A stretch of DNA of 13,835 nucleotides from Bordetella parapertussis (GCA_945866125.1 CAMBFZ010000039.1:1-13835), one strand, 5' to 3'. Positions 7,299 through 13,835 are shown, counted from the first letter of the stretch. The notes: generated from the sequence alone by a model not told the origin. Numbers and translations are program-made.

Positions 7299-7961
7299 TT
7301 AAGCTTGCAGATCGAACTGCATCACGTAGTCAAGGAGCAGGGTATAGATAAACACGGTAATACTTGGGACGGCGAAAACGAAGGGTTGCGCGTATAAACC
7401 GAAATTTAAACAGATTAGTGTCAACAACAACATCAACACCGCAGGGTTTAGCACTGCCATAAAGCGCGGGAAAACCGTACCACGGTTTATGATTGCCAGA
7501 GAAAATACGGCAGACATCGCCAGACTACCCAGCAATAAAAATAAGACGAAATGAGCCGGAGCGCCTGGGCCCTCAAGTGAGCAAGGCGAAAATATCTCGA
7601 TACTTCCGCTGTCCACGCACACCGATATCATTGTCGCCATTTTGGTGTGTGCAACCATCGCCACCGCCATCGTAAATGTCGAAAAAATAACATAAATCTT
7701 TCCAGCAAATGATCGACGAAAGGCATAAAAAACTAGTGCTGCACTACCCATCATGTAGATGAAAATAGCAACCATGCCGAGCACTGATCCAGCGGCTAAA
7801 ATGGATGAGGGCATACCACTTAAAAACGGGAGCTGGGGATTGTTGCGGTAGGCATAAAGTAACAAGCATAGATCAGCGATGACGCCGAGAGCCGCGGCAA
7901 TGGTGGTCACGACCACGACAAAATGGATCGTGCGTGTTTTTATAAAAAAATAATTGCTCAT
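7299..7961 (-). CDS. Six-helix integral membrane protein, last gene of the FeeM/ThiF operon
   Basis: A 220-residue, strongly hydrophobic protein. About six transmembrane segments are visible, roughly at 12-38, 54-80, 86-110, 136-158, 164-188 and 193-215. A Cys-containing loop (VCVDSGS, then SPCSLEG) between helices 3 and 4 could form a disulfide. No catalytic or transporter motif stands out. The layout is faintly like uncharacterised multi-helix families such as DUF6796, but I cannot confirm that. I chose ATG 7961 because it overlaps the stop of the methyltransferase gene by one base (TGATG), the usual sign of translational coupling; a GTG one codon upstream (7964) would also stay in frame. 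Its place in the operon suggests that it exports, imports or senses the small-molecule product of the three upstream enzymes, or anchors them. That role is inference. Confidence 0.8.
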   Translation of the reverse strand: MSNYFFIKTRTIHFVVVVTTIAAALGVIADLCLLLYAYRNNPQLPFLSGMPSSILAAGSVLGMVAIFIYMMGSAALVFYAFRRSFAGKIYVIFSTFTMAVAMVAHTKMATMISVCVDSGSIEIFSPCSLEGPGAPAHFVLFLLLGSLAMSAVFSLAIINRGTVFPRFMAVLNPAVLMLLLTLICLNFGLYAQPFVFAVPSITVFIYTLLLDYVMQFDLQA

Positions 7962-8629
7962 CACGCTGGCTTTCTAGCGCAAACGTAATAGCAATTCCCG
8001 GATATTTTTTCGCTAGTAATCTCGAAATGTGCATCTAATAAATGGGCGCGTATCGTTGCGTGCTCAAATGGTGAAACCAGAATACCTTTGCGAATACCCC
8101 AGAGATTGATGCGTTCCGCAATCAGTTTTTCGATCCGACTGCCCGACGGAAATAGCAAGATATTTGCCGCGAACGATCCGCCTGGTTTAAGTACTCTGTA
8201 CGATTCATTGAGCGCCATTTTTACATCCGAAAAGCAGTGAATAGAATTCGCAATACTAACGCTGTCAAATAAAGCAGAGTTGAAGGGAAGGCGCGCAACA
8301 TCGCCGTGTATAAATCGCCACTTAGAGATTTTTCTAAAGCGCCTTATTGCGCCTGCGAGCATCGCTTCTGCATAATCGACACCGGTAAGTTTGATAGTAG
8401 GCATGCGATGGCGCCGGCGCCATTTCATTTGGAATTCTAATAATGTCCCTGTTCCGCAGGCCAGCTCAAGGTGCTCCGCGCCCATGTTATTAGCAAAAAA
8501 TTGCACCATGCGACCAAGCGTACTTCGATAAGCGAAAGTCAGAATAAAAAATCCGCGCAGGTCGTACCACCATGGTGGAGAGCGATAGGCGCGTGCAATC
8601 TCATCGGGGGATTTGGTGGAAGTCGTCAT
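7961..8629 (-). CDS. Class I SAM-dependent methyltransferase (UbiE/Methyltransf_11 type)
   Basis: A 222-residue protein with the Rossmann-type methyltransferase pattern: SAM-binding motif I LELACGTGT at 54-62, acidic Asp85 in LTGVDYAEAML, Asp110 in HGDVARLPF, FDSVSIANSIHCF after it, and RVLKPGGSF at 145-153. The N-terminus with PPWWYDLRGFF resembles UbiE-like enzymes acting on lipophilic or quinone-like substrates; the true substrate is unknown. A start at 8686 would overlap the thiF-like gene by 38 nt. The ATG at 8629 has GAAAGG just upstream, leaves a 19-nt gap and starts at a sensible distance before motif I, so I prefer it. The gene is third in the operon and its stop is fused to the next start. 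I infer that it methylates an intermediate or product of the FeeM-like and ThiF-like enzymes. Confidence 0.9.
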   Translation of the reverse strand: MTTSTKSPDEIARAYRSPPWWYDLRGFFILTFAYRSTLGRMVQFFANNMGAEHLELACGTGTLLEFQMKWRRRHRMPTIKLTGVDYAEAMLAGAIRRFRKISKWRFIHGDVARLPFNSALFDSVSIANSIHCFSDVKMALNESYRVLKPGGSFAANILLFPSGSRIEKLIAERINLWGIRKGILVSPFEHATIRAHLLDAHFEITSEKISGNCYYVCARKPA

Positions 8630-8633
8630 AGGG

Positions 8634-8639
8634 CCTTTC
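8634..8639 (-). promoter_or_regulatory. Ribosome binding site deciding the methyltransferase start
   Basis: On the minus strand GAAAGG lies 4 nt before the ATG at 8629. The spacing is slightly short, but this supports 8629 over the upstream in-frame ATG at 8686, which sits inside the preceding gene. Confidence 0.5.
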
Positions 8640-8648
8640 GTGAATGAA

Positions 8649-9515
8649 TCAGGATTGAGACGCAAAGCGGCGCTGGCATAGGGCAATTTTTAGTTGCTGA
8701 AGTGGGTTAGCGTTACCCCAGGGTTGCCAAATTTTTTCAAGGCGAATTTTGTAGGCGTCAAAGTGCACGCCATGTGGCGCGCAACAAATTTTTCCGCGTT
8801 CGAGAAGGATTTTGAGAGCCTCGGTAGCAGCAACGCCGGCGCAAAGATAGCAAGCCATCGGGGTTGACGGCCCCTTGCCGCGTTTGAAATCGACGTAGCC
8901 AGGTTCGATCAAATAATCAACCCGTAATTTTGGCGCCAAGCCCACCAGAAAGCGCGCAGCTTTGTCGCTATCACTGCGTTCGCCCCAGCGAAAATAAGAT
9001 TCAAAGCTCATCGCGCCCGGCATAAAAGCCATCCATGAAACACCCATGCCAATTGGCGCTGCAGTGACTGCCGGCACGTTGTGTCGATTGCAGGCGGCAA
9101 ATATTCGGCCGCGAATATCGAAGGCAAAAAAATCAATCCCATCAATATACAAATCTGCTCCCGCTATAAACGCGTCGACAGTTTGCGCAGTCAATCCATC
9201 AGCCCAGCATTCAATCTTTGCGCTTGGATTAATGTCCCTCACCATTTTGGTCATCGTATCCACTTTGGACGCACCCAGTGTCGACATGCCAGCGCCTGCT
9301 TGGCGATTGAAATTGACCATTTCAAACTGATCAAAATCAGCGATACGAAAGTGACTAATACCGAGACGTGCAAGCGCTAATAAATGATGTCCACCAACTC
9401 CACCCATGCCGCCAATGGCGACGGTTTTGGTGCGTAAAATTGCTTGTTCATTTTTAGTGACCCAGCCCAAATTACGGGAAAACGCTTCGTCATAATCAAA
9501 GGCATTGCCGTTCAT
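8649..9515 (-). CDS. ThiF/E1-like adenylyltransferase
   Basis: A 288-residue protein of the ThiF/MoeB/E1 superfamily, enzymes that adenylate a carboxylate with ATP, classically the C-terminus of a ubiquitin-like carrier. Visible are the nucleotide loop GGMGGVGGH (35-43), Asp60 and Asp62 in RIADFD, the arginine motif NFNRQ (68-72), Lys84 in GASKVD, and Asp128 in YIDGIDFF, placed like the Mg-binding Asp of MoeB. A single CxxC (ACYLCAG) precedes the ATEALKILL helix, and HFDAYKIRLEK and GNANPLQQLK close the protein. The usual pair of CxxC zinc knuckles of MoeB is absent. The ATG at 9515 overlaps the FeeM-like stop (ATGA) and has AAGGG at 9524-9528, 8 nt away. I recall similar ThiF proteins next to FeeM-like acyltransferases in other bacteria. 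No ubiquitin-like carrier is encoded nearby, so it may adenylate a small molecule or N-acyl amino acid instead (inference). Confidence 0.92.
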   Translation of the reverse strand: MNGNAFDYDEAFSRNLGWVTKNEQAILRTKTVAIGGMGGVGGHHLLALARLGISHFRIADFDQFEMVNFNRQAGAGMSTLGASKVDTMTKMVRDINPSAKIECWADGLTAQTVDAFIAGADLYIDGIDFFAFDIRGRIFAACNRHNVPAVTAAPIGMGVSWMAFMPGAMSFESYFRWGERSDSDKAARFLVGLAPKLRVDYLIEPGYVDFKRGKGPSTPMACYLCAGVAATEALKILLERGKICCAPHGVHFDAYKIRLEKIWQPWGNANPLQQLKIALCQRRFASQS

Positions 9516-10381
9516 CGCCGGATCCCTTGCATTTTTTTAGATGGGACAGAGCGGCGCATGGTGCGATGTAAAGTCTGAAGTAAATTTTGCCGTATTTCTT
9601 CAATCTGAGACGATGAGGCAAAATAACGAGTTACAAATTTCCACGCAGTTCCAGGGGCTAATTTTTGGGAATCCAACTTCGTGTAATCGGCAAAATTTTC
9701 ACAACTTTCCGACATTAAAATCGATGCCGCATTGACTCGCTTGCACCAGCGCTCAGGACCGATGACTTTCCATCCCAGGCCTTTCCAAAACAAGGCATGA
9801 TGGGGATTAATTTCAATAATAAGCTCTGGATCTCTGGTTGAAATCGGATCGATGTTCGTAAATAAAATAGATTTTTTGCTTAATATTTCCTGGCACAAAA
9901 ATCCCAAAAAATTTAACATCACAGCATGCAACTGTCGGCTTATGCGGGGCGCTATGTTTGGTTCAACTGCGAAGCGACTTAACTCGATGAGAGATTTCCC
10001 TTTTTCGCGCAGGATATTGATCTCTTTTCCATAGCTCCGCTCGGCGAGGACACCCTCCGCGGTTTCAAGGAAAACGCTATACGTGCCAAGAAGATCTTCA
10101 TTTTTATAAAACATGAAAGTGAGGCGCGCCGCTTCGTGATTCGCGTTGCTCAAGTCGTTGGATATGAATGCGGTGTCATAGCCTAATTTTCCGTACTTCA
10201 TTTTTGTTAATGCGTTTGCTTGCGATTGACGTGCTTCGCTTGTTGCCGCACAAACTTTAAATGCATCAGCTAATTCATTTTTAGCTTCTTTGGCGTTCTC
10301 CGAATTGTTGAAAGCAGGGTGTCGGAAGTAGATTGATTCATTCCAGTCAAATAGTGCAGGATTCCACGTTGGCATCATCAT
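9512..10381 (-). CDS. FeeM-like N-acyl amino acid synthase (GNAT/LuxI-type fold)
   Basis: This 289-residue protein resembles the FeeM and exosortase-associated acyltransferase branch of the GNAT/autoinducer-synthase fold. Supporting regions are the N-terminal helix with AATSEARQSQANAL and GKLGYDTAF, GTYSVFLE (99-106), the core strand LIELSRFAVEPN (131-142), a long helix with HAVMLNFLGFLCQEI, and INPHHALFWKGLGWKVIGPE (191-210). The last matches the family's 'NPxHxxFYxxLGF' pattern. FeeM proteins move an acyl chain from acyl-ACP to an amino acid amine, for example making N-acyl tyrosines; the substrate here is unknown. Three ATGs stand in a row (10381, 10378, 10375); AGAGGAG at 10385-10391 is 3, 6 or 9 nt away, so the second or third is likelier to be used. 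It is the first gene of the operon. Much of the gene is A+T-rich (17 G/C in the 60 bases 9841-9900), unlike the gsp genes upstream. Confidence 0.82.
   Translation of the reverse strand: MMMPTWNPALFDWNESIYFRHPAFNNSENAKEAKNELADAFKVCAATSEARQSQANALTKMKYGKLGYDTAFISNDLSNANHEAARLTFMFYKNEDLLGTYSVFLETAEGVLAERSYGKEINILREKGKSLIELSRFAVEPNIAPRISRQLHAVMLNFLGFLCQEILSKKSILFTNIDPISTRDPELIIEINPHHALFWKGLGWKVIGPERWCKRVNAASILMSESCENFADYTKLDSQKLAPGTAWKFVTRYFASSSQIEEIRQNLLQTLHRTMRRSVPSKKMQGIRR
9524..9528 (-). promoter_or_regulatory. Ribosome binding site of the ThiF-like gene
   Basis: AAGGG on the minus strand, 8 nt before the ATG at 9515. It lies inside the 3' end of the FeeM-like gene and fits coupled translation through the ATGA overlap. 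Confidence 0.55.
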
Positions 10382-10384
10382 CCA

Positions 10385-10391
10385 CTCCTCT
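10385..10391 (-). promoter_or_regulatory. Ribosome binding site of the FeeM-like gene
   Basis: AGAGGAG on the minus strand is the strongest Shine-Dalgarno match in the operon. It faces three consecutive ATG codons; the best spacing is to those at 10378 (6 nt) or 10375 (9 nt). Confidence 0.65.
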
Positions 10392-10534
10392 GCGGCTGAA
10401 GAAATGTAAATAACTTTTTGCTAGGGATAAAATTTTGGATAAAAGCGCGAGTTCAGCTGCCGATGCGCCATCGGCATAATGGCTACTTAAATACGTTCAG
10501 ATGCTTGGCTGCTGAAGTAAAAATAGGAGAAACG

Positions 10535-10563
10535 AAGCACACTACTGAGTCAATAGTGTGCTT
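10535..10563. repeat. 10-bp inverted repeat upstream of the FeeM/ThiF operon
   Basis: AAGCACACTA (10535-10544) and its exact complement TAGTGTGCTT (10554-10563) flank the 9-nt centre CTGAGTCAA. It lies 146 nt after the gspC stop and about 150 nt before the FeeM-like start. On the minus strand the following CGTTTCTCCTATTTTT is pyrimidine-rich, so it could be a weak terminator for the gsp transcript. The dyad shape also fits a binding site for a dimeric regulator. The sequence alone does not decide. Confidence 0.5.
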
Positions 10564-10708
10564 GTGGGTGAGGAGAGTTGTCTCGCATTGCGTTGCACTA
10601 TGTATTTTTGCGACCTGCTGATACATTTTTTTCGTGCGCAGTTCAGTTTGCCGAGCATGCAGACAGTGGCCGTCTGCAAGAAGACTCAATGATGAGAACG
10701 TCGTGTCG

Positions 10709-11167
10709 TTAATGACGCTCGTTGCTACCACTTGAAACGGGGACTGGAGCCTTTGCCGGACCAGAGTCAAGTGCGCGCAAGCTGACTGTTCGGCTCACGC
10801 CATGATCTTGCAAAATAATATGCTGATTATGAATCTCTTTAATCGTGACGCCGTCCACGATCTCGGCGCCTGTTTTCACCTCCCGCACCGTGCCACCCTC
10901 AGGTATCACGATCGCAATACTGGCCGCATGCGGATTCCCGAGAATTACGCCGCGCAGTTCGATATTGACGGCCGCTGTCGCCCCGTCAGCCCGACCAAAT
11001 AAATCGGCCGCCACCGCCAGGCTCTGCGTGACCTCTGCCGGTTGCGCAACCAACGCCGCTACCGGAAGCGAGACTGGTTTTAAAAAGTAAAGCGCCCATG
11101 CAGTTATCGAGCCGATCAAAATCAGTAGCAGAACAGGAGTAACAAGTGCACGAACACGTCTCATCAT
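10709..11167 (-). CDS. gspC: Type II secretion system protein GspC, short form without PDZ domain
   Basis: A 152-residue protein from the ATG at 11167. A basic start (MMRRVRALV) leads into one transmembrane helix at about 8-28, then a linker, then the periplasmic homology-region beta domain from about 58 to 132: ADLFG, NIELRGVILGNPHAASIAIV, VREVKTGAEIVDGVTIKEI and HIILQDHGVSRTVSL. This is the GspC HR domain that links the inner-membrane platform to the GspD secretin. The chain ends in a Pro/Ser-rich tail instead of the PDZ domain seen in longer GspC proteins (about 270 residues or more). An in-frame start at 11215 would overlap gspF by 26 nt; 11167 leaves 22 nt, has GAGAG 4 nt upstream and places the basic residues just before the helix. 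It is the last gsp gene in the window. Confidence 0.9.
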   Translation of the reverse strand: MMRRVRALVTPVLLLILIGSITAWALYFLKPVSLPVAALVAQPAEVTQSLAVAADLFGRADGATAAVNIELRGVILGNPHAASIAIVIPEGGTVREVKTGAEIVDGVTIKEIHNQHIILQDHGVSRTVSLRALDSGPAKAPVPVSSGSNERH

Positions 11168-11189
11168 CAGGCTCTCGGTTTCACAATCA

Positions 11190-12410
11190 TCATCGCACCA
11201 GCTGATTAATTTCAATAATTGGCATCAGCACGGCCAGCACAATCAGCAGCACCACCACACCCATGGCCAGAATCAGCGCCGGCTCCAGCAATCCTGCAAT
11301 CGTCATCGCGCGCCGCTCCAGATCCTGCTCCTGTACATTGGCCGCCCGGTTTAACATCGCCGGCAACTCACCCGTGACTTCGCCGGCCCTAATCATGTGA
11401 ATGAGCATCGGCGGGAAATGCTTATGCGCAGCAAGCGCCCGCGCCAGGCTCACTCCCTCGCGCACGCTATTGGTCGCCTCATCGACCTGATTGCGCATCG
11501 CCACATTCGACAAGGTGTCCCGGCTAGTTTGCAGCGCCTGCAAAATCGGCACCCCCGAGCTGGTCGTGATGGCGAGCGTGCTGGCAAAGCGCGCCGTGTT
11601 GAGGCTGCGCTCAAACTTGCCCACCAACGGCGCAGTCAATAGCCACCGATGCCAGCGCAGCTTGACCGCCGGATCTTGCAGCGCCCGCTGCCATCCCGCA
11701 AACGCCGCCACCAACAACCCGGCCAGCAACCAGCCCCAGCTACGAATAAAATCCGAAATCGCCAACATCGCCACCGTCAGAAATGGCAACTGCTGCTTGG
11801 TATTGGCAAACACCGACACAATCTGCGGCACCACATACGTCAGCAAAAAAATCACAATCGCAAACGCCACCACCGTCACAATCGCCGGATAAGTAAACGC
11901 CAGCCGCAGCTTCTGCACCAGCGCATTGCGCCGCTCGATGTAATCGGCCAGCCGCGAGAGCACCGCCGCCAATTGACCAATCTGCTCACCCGAGGCAACC
12001 AGCGCGCGATAAATATCGGCAAAGTCACGCGGATGCTGCGCTAACGCATCCGACAGCGACGTCCCACTCATCACCTCGGCCCGAATCGCCGCCACCAAGT
12101 CGCGCACATAGCTGCGCTCGGCCTGCTCCAGCAAGGCCGAGAATGCCTGCTCCAACGGTAGATTGGCCTCCAGCAGCGAGGCAAGCTGGCGCGTGAACAA
12201 AGACAGTTCTACCGTCGAGAGCTTGTCGCCAAAGCGACGCGCTCGTACCTGCCCGTTGGCGTCAAGCTGACCGGTGATAGCCTCCACCCCCAGCGGCACC
12301 AAGCCGCGCGCTCTCAAGTCAGCGCGCGCAGCGCGCGGGCTGTCAGCATGGACCACGCCCTTGCTGCCTAGTCCGGCCGCGTCGACTGCTTCGTAGCGAA
12401 ATGCTGGCAT
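11190..12410 (-). CDS. gspF: Type II secretion system inner-membrane protein GspF
   Basis: A 406-residue protein of normal GspF length. It opens with MPAFRYEAVDAAG and the RARGLVPLGVE segment of the family. It then shows two copies of the T2SF domain: the first at about 70-190 (LSLFTRQLASLLEANLPLEQ) and the second at about 270-395 (RFASTLAITTSSGVPILQAL). Hydrophobic segments at about 168-195, 218-240 and 372-398 are the three membrane helices. GspF is the polytopic platform protein that couples the GspE ATPase to pseudopilus assembly. The start is 9 nt after the gspE stop; AAGGAG at the very end of gspE, 12 nt away, may serve as its ribosome site. Two stop codons in tandem (TGATGA) end the gene 22 nt before gspC, so gspE, gspF and gspC are one transcription unit. 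Confidence 0.97.
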   Translation of the reverse strand: MPAFRYEAVDAAGLGSKGVVHADSPRAARADLRARGLVPLGVEAITGQLDANGQVRARRFGDKLSTVELSLFTRQLASLLEANLPLEQAFSALLEQAERSYVRDLVAAIRAEVMSGTSLSDALAQHPRDFADIYRALVASGEQIGQLAAVLSRLADYIERRNALVQKLRLAFTYPAIVTVVAFAIVIFLLTYVVPQIVSVFANTKQQLPFLTVAMLAISDFIRSWGWLLAGLLVAAFAGWQRALQDPAVKLRWHRWLLTAPLVGKFERSLNTARFASTLAITTSSGVPILQALQTSRDTLSNVAMRNQVDEATNSVREGVSLARALAAHKHFPPMLIHMIRAGEVTGELPAMLNRAANVQEQDLERRAMTIAGLLEPALILAMGVVVLLIVLAVLMPIIEINQLVR

Positions 12411-12419
12411 GGGGCGCCC

Positions 12420-13835
12420 TTACTCCTTCGTCACCCGCACCAGCTCAGCTTCGCTGGTGCTGCCGTCAGCGAGCCAGCGCTCGCCGTCTTCCCGCATGCT
12501 CAGCATGCCGTTGTGGCGGGCTGTCTCGCGGATTGCCGCTTCGGAAGCGCGGTTGTGAATCTGGGCGCGGATCTCGTCCGTGGTGAGCAGCAGCTCGTAA
12601 ATTCCCAGCCGGCCGTGATAGCCGGTTTGGCCGCAGTGCGCGCAGCCCGTCTCTTGCCAGCGCTGCCCGTCATGGCGCCGGCACTGCACACAGAGCTTGC
12701 GCACCAGCCGCTGCGCGACGACGCCCAAGAGCGAGGACGACAAGAGGAAGGGCTCAATGCCCATATCGAGCAGACGCGTCACAGCCGCTGTCGCATCGTT
12801 GGTGTGCAGGGTGGCCAATACCAGATGCCCGGTGAGCGAGGCCTGGACCGCAATCTGCGCCGTTTCCAGGTCGCGGATCTCGCCGATCATGATCACATCC
12901 GGGTCTTGCCGCAAAATCGCGCGCAGGGCTTTGGCAAAGCTCATGTCGATGCGCGCATTGACCTGGGTCTGGCCGATGCCGGCGAGCTCATATTCGATGG
13001 GGTCTTCGACGGTGAGAATATTGGTGGTGGCCGCGTTCAGGCGTGACAGCGCCGCATAAAGGGTGGTGGTCTTGCCGGAGCCAGTCGGGCCAGTGACCAA
13101 GACGATGCCGTGAGGCTGGGCGATGAGCCGGTCAAACTGGGCCAGGGTTGGTACGCTCATGCCAAGCTGCTGCAAGTCCATGCGGCCACCTTCTTTGTCG
13201 AGCAGGCGCAGCACGGCGCGCTCGCCGTGGCCGGTGGGCAGGGTCGAGACGCGCACATCAACAGGCTTGCCGCCGACGCGTAAGGTAATGCGACCGTCCT
13301 GGGGTAGGCGTTTCTCAGCGATATCGAGCTGGGACATGATCTTGATGCGCGAGATGAGCGAGGCGTGGATGGCTTTTTTAGGGCGCACGACATCGCGCAG
13401 GCGGCCGTCGATGCGAAAGCGCACCACCGAGACTTGCTCGAAGGGTTCGATGTGGATGTCGGAGGCGCCTTCACGCAGGGCTTGGGTAAGGAGGGCATTG
13501 ATCATGCGAATGACGGGCGCGTCGTCGGCGGATTCGAGCAGGTCTTCGACGGCGGGCATTTCTTGCATGACGCGGGCGAGGTCGAGATCGGACTCGTATT
13601 CGTCGATGACTTGGGCGGCGTCGCCGCCGGAGCCGGCATAGGCTTTGGCGATGGCGCTCTCGAGATCAGTGCGCGAGAGGGTCGTCAGGCGCACGCGACC
13701 ATAACGACGGCTGATTTCAGCCAAGGCCGAGGGCGCCGTCGCCTCCGATATCCAGCACTCGACTGCACCATCGGCACCGCCGCCGGCTTGCGCTAAAACC
13801 GCAAAGTCGCGCGCGAACGCGAAGGGGAGAAGGCG
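12420..13835 (-). CDS. gspE: Type II secretion ATPase GspE, 5' end cut by the window edge
   Basis: The frame is open to the right edge and gives 471 residues (numbered from the first codon inside the window). It begins RLLPFAFARDFAVLAQAG, which matches the first residues of GspE proteins, so only a few N-terminal residues should be missing. A TTG at 13724 is internal and not the start. Visible motifs are SDIHIE, Walker A GPTGSGKT (249-256), the Asp box VEDPIE (276-281), Walker B DPDVIMIGEIRD (311-322), the His box ATLHTND (341-347), and the tetracysteine zinc site with Cys382, Cys385, Cys398 and Cys401 (CVQC and CAHC). This is the cytoplasmic hexameric ATPase that drives pseudopilus assembly for export of folded periplasmic proteins. 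It is co-transcribed with gspF (9-nt gap). G+C is high (39 of 60 in 13081-13140). Confidence 0.97.
   Translation of the reverse strand, partial: RLLPFAFARDFAVLAQAGGGADGAVECWISEATAPSALAEISRRYGRVRLTTLSRTDLESAIAKAYAGSGGDAAQVIDEYESDLDLARVMQEMPAVEDLLESADDAPVIRMINALLTQALREGASDIHIEPFEQVSVVRFRIDGRLRDVVRPKKAIHASLISRIKIMSQLDIAEKRLPQDGRITLRVGGKPVDVRVSTLPTGHGERAVLRLLDKEGGRMDLQQLGMSVPTLAQFDRLIAQPHGIVLVTGPTGSGKTTTLYAALSRLNAATTNILTVEDPIEYELAGIGQTQVNARIDMSFAKALRAILRQDPDVIMIGEIRDLETAQIAVQASLTGHLVLATLHTNDATAAVTRLLDMGIEPFLLSSSLLGVVAQRLVRKLCVQCRRHDGQRWQETGCAHCGQTGYHGRLGIYELLLTTDEIRAQIHNRASEAAIRETARHNGMLSMREDGERWLADGSTSEAELVRVTKE

Larger units (their letters stand above)
10382..10708. other. Spacer between gspC and the FeeM/ThiF operon
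   Basis: A 327-base region without a convincing gene. It should hold the end of the gsp transcript and the promoter of the four-gene operon. Short open frames exist on both strands (10418-10621 on +, 10483-10770 on -), but they lack ribosome sites and recognisable sequence. The only clear structure is the inverted repeat at 10535-10563. I found no -35/-10 pair with correct spacing for the operon. Confidence 0.55.

Noticed and set aside
8630..8686. Upstream start for the methyltransferase
   Set aside because: It would overlap the ThiF-like gene by 38 nt. The ATG at 8629 has a ribosome site and fits the family N-terminus better.
10418..10621. 67-codon plus-strand frame in the spacer, considered as a precursor peptide for the ThiF-like enzyme
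   Set aside because: It has the wrong strand for the operon, no Shine-Dalgarno site and no C-terminal Gly-Gly or other carrier-like ending.
10483..10770. 95-residue minus-strand frame across the gspC end and spacer
   Set aside because: It overlaps the gspC coding end in another frame, crosses the inverted repeat and shows no domain or leader-peptide character.
11168..11215. Upstream start for gspC
   Set aside because: It would lie partly in gspF and add an acidic, Cys-containing segment before the basic residues that should directly precede the membrane helix.
12513..13046. 177-residue open frame antisense to gspE
   Set aside because: gspE is certain from Walker, His-box and tetracysteine motifs. 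The opposite frame has no protein-like features.
13722..13724. TTG as the start of gspE
   Set aside because: The frame continues upstream to the window edge with sequence typical of GspE N-termini (LLPFAFARDF).
1..13835. tRNA, rRNA, CRISPR array, riboswitch, insertion sequence or attachment site
   Set aside because: No cloverleaf, spaced direct-repeat array, transposase or terminal inverted repeats with target duplications were recognised on either strand by eye.

Overview
The window looks like a chromosomal segment of a betaproteobacterium, probably Burkholderiales and possibly Oxalobacteraceae-like. This is inferred from protein style, moderate G+C and the gspE-gspF-gspC gene order; no rRNA or other phylogenetic marker is present. 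Genes are intact wherever they are not cut by the window edge. I see no insertion sequence, tRNA, rRNA or CRISPR array.

Left part (1-7132, + strand): the 3' end of a PQQ-dependent glucose/sorbosone dehydrogenase-like gene; a small cysteine-rich secreted protein of unknown function; a complete single-chain pyruvate carboxylase (pyc, 1151 aa) with all domains and key residues; and a stand-alone TrpB2-type tryptophan synthase beta subunit with no trpA beside it. These appear to be separately transcribed units. Plausible promoters precede the last three, and strong hairpins follow the first gene and pyc. A bidirectional intrinsic terminator (7232-7262) separates this block from the next.

Middle part (7299-10381, - strand): a tightly coupled four-gene operon, read right to left. 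It encodes a FeeM-like N-acyl amino acid synthase (GNAT/LuxI-type fold), a ThiF/E1-like adenylyltransferase, a class I SAM-dependent methyltransferase and a six-helix membrane protein. Two junctions overlap (ATGA and TGATG) and the third is 19 nt. Parts of it are clearly more A+T-rich than the flanking gsp genes. This is the most interesting part of the window. A reasonable inference is a pathway that N-acylates an amino compound, activates a carboxylate by adenylation, methylates a product and moves or senses it at the membrane. The product is unknown.

Right part (10709-13835, - strand): type II secretion genes gspE (cut at the right edge, probably lacking only a few N-terminal residues), gspF and a short gspC without a PDZ domain. 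The run stops after gspC. The pseudopilin genes (gspG onward) that often follow are not there; a 327-bp spacer with a 10-bp inverted repeat leads into the FeeM/ThiF operon instead.
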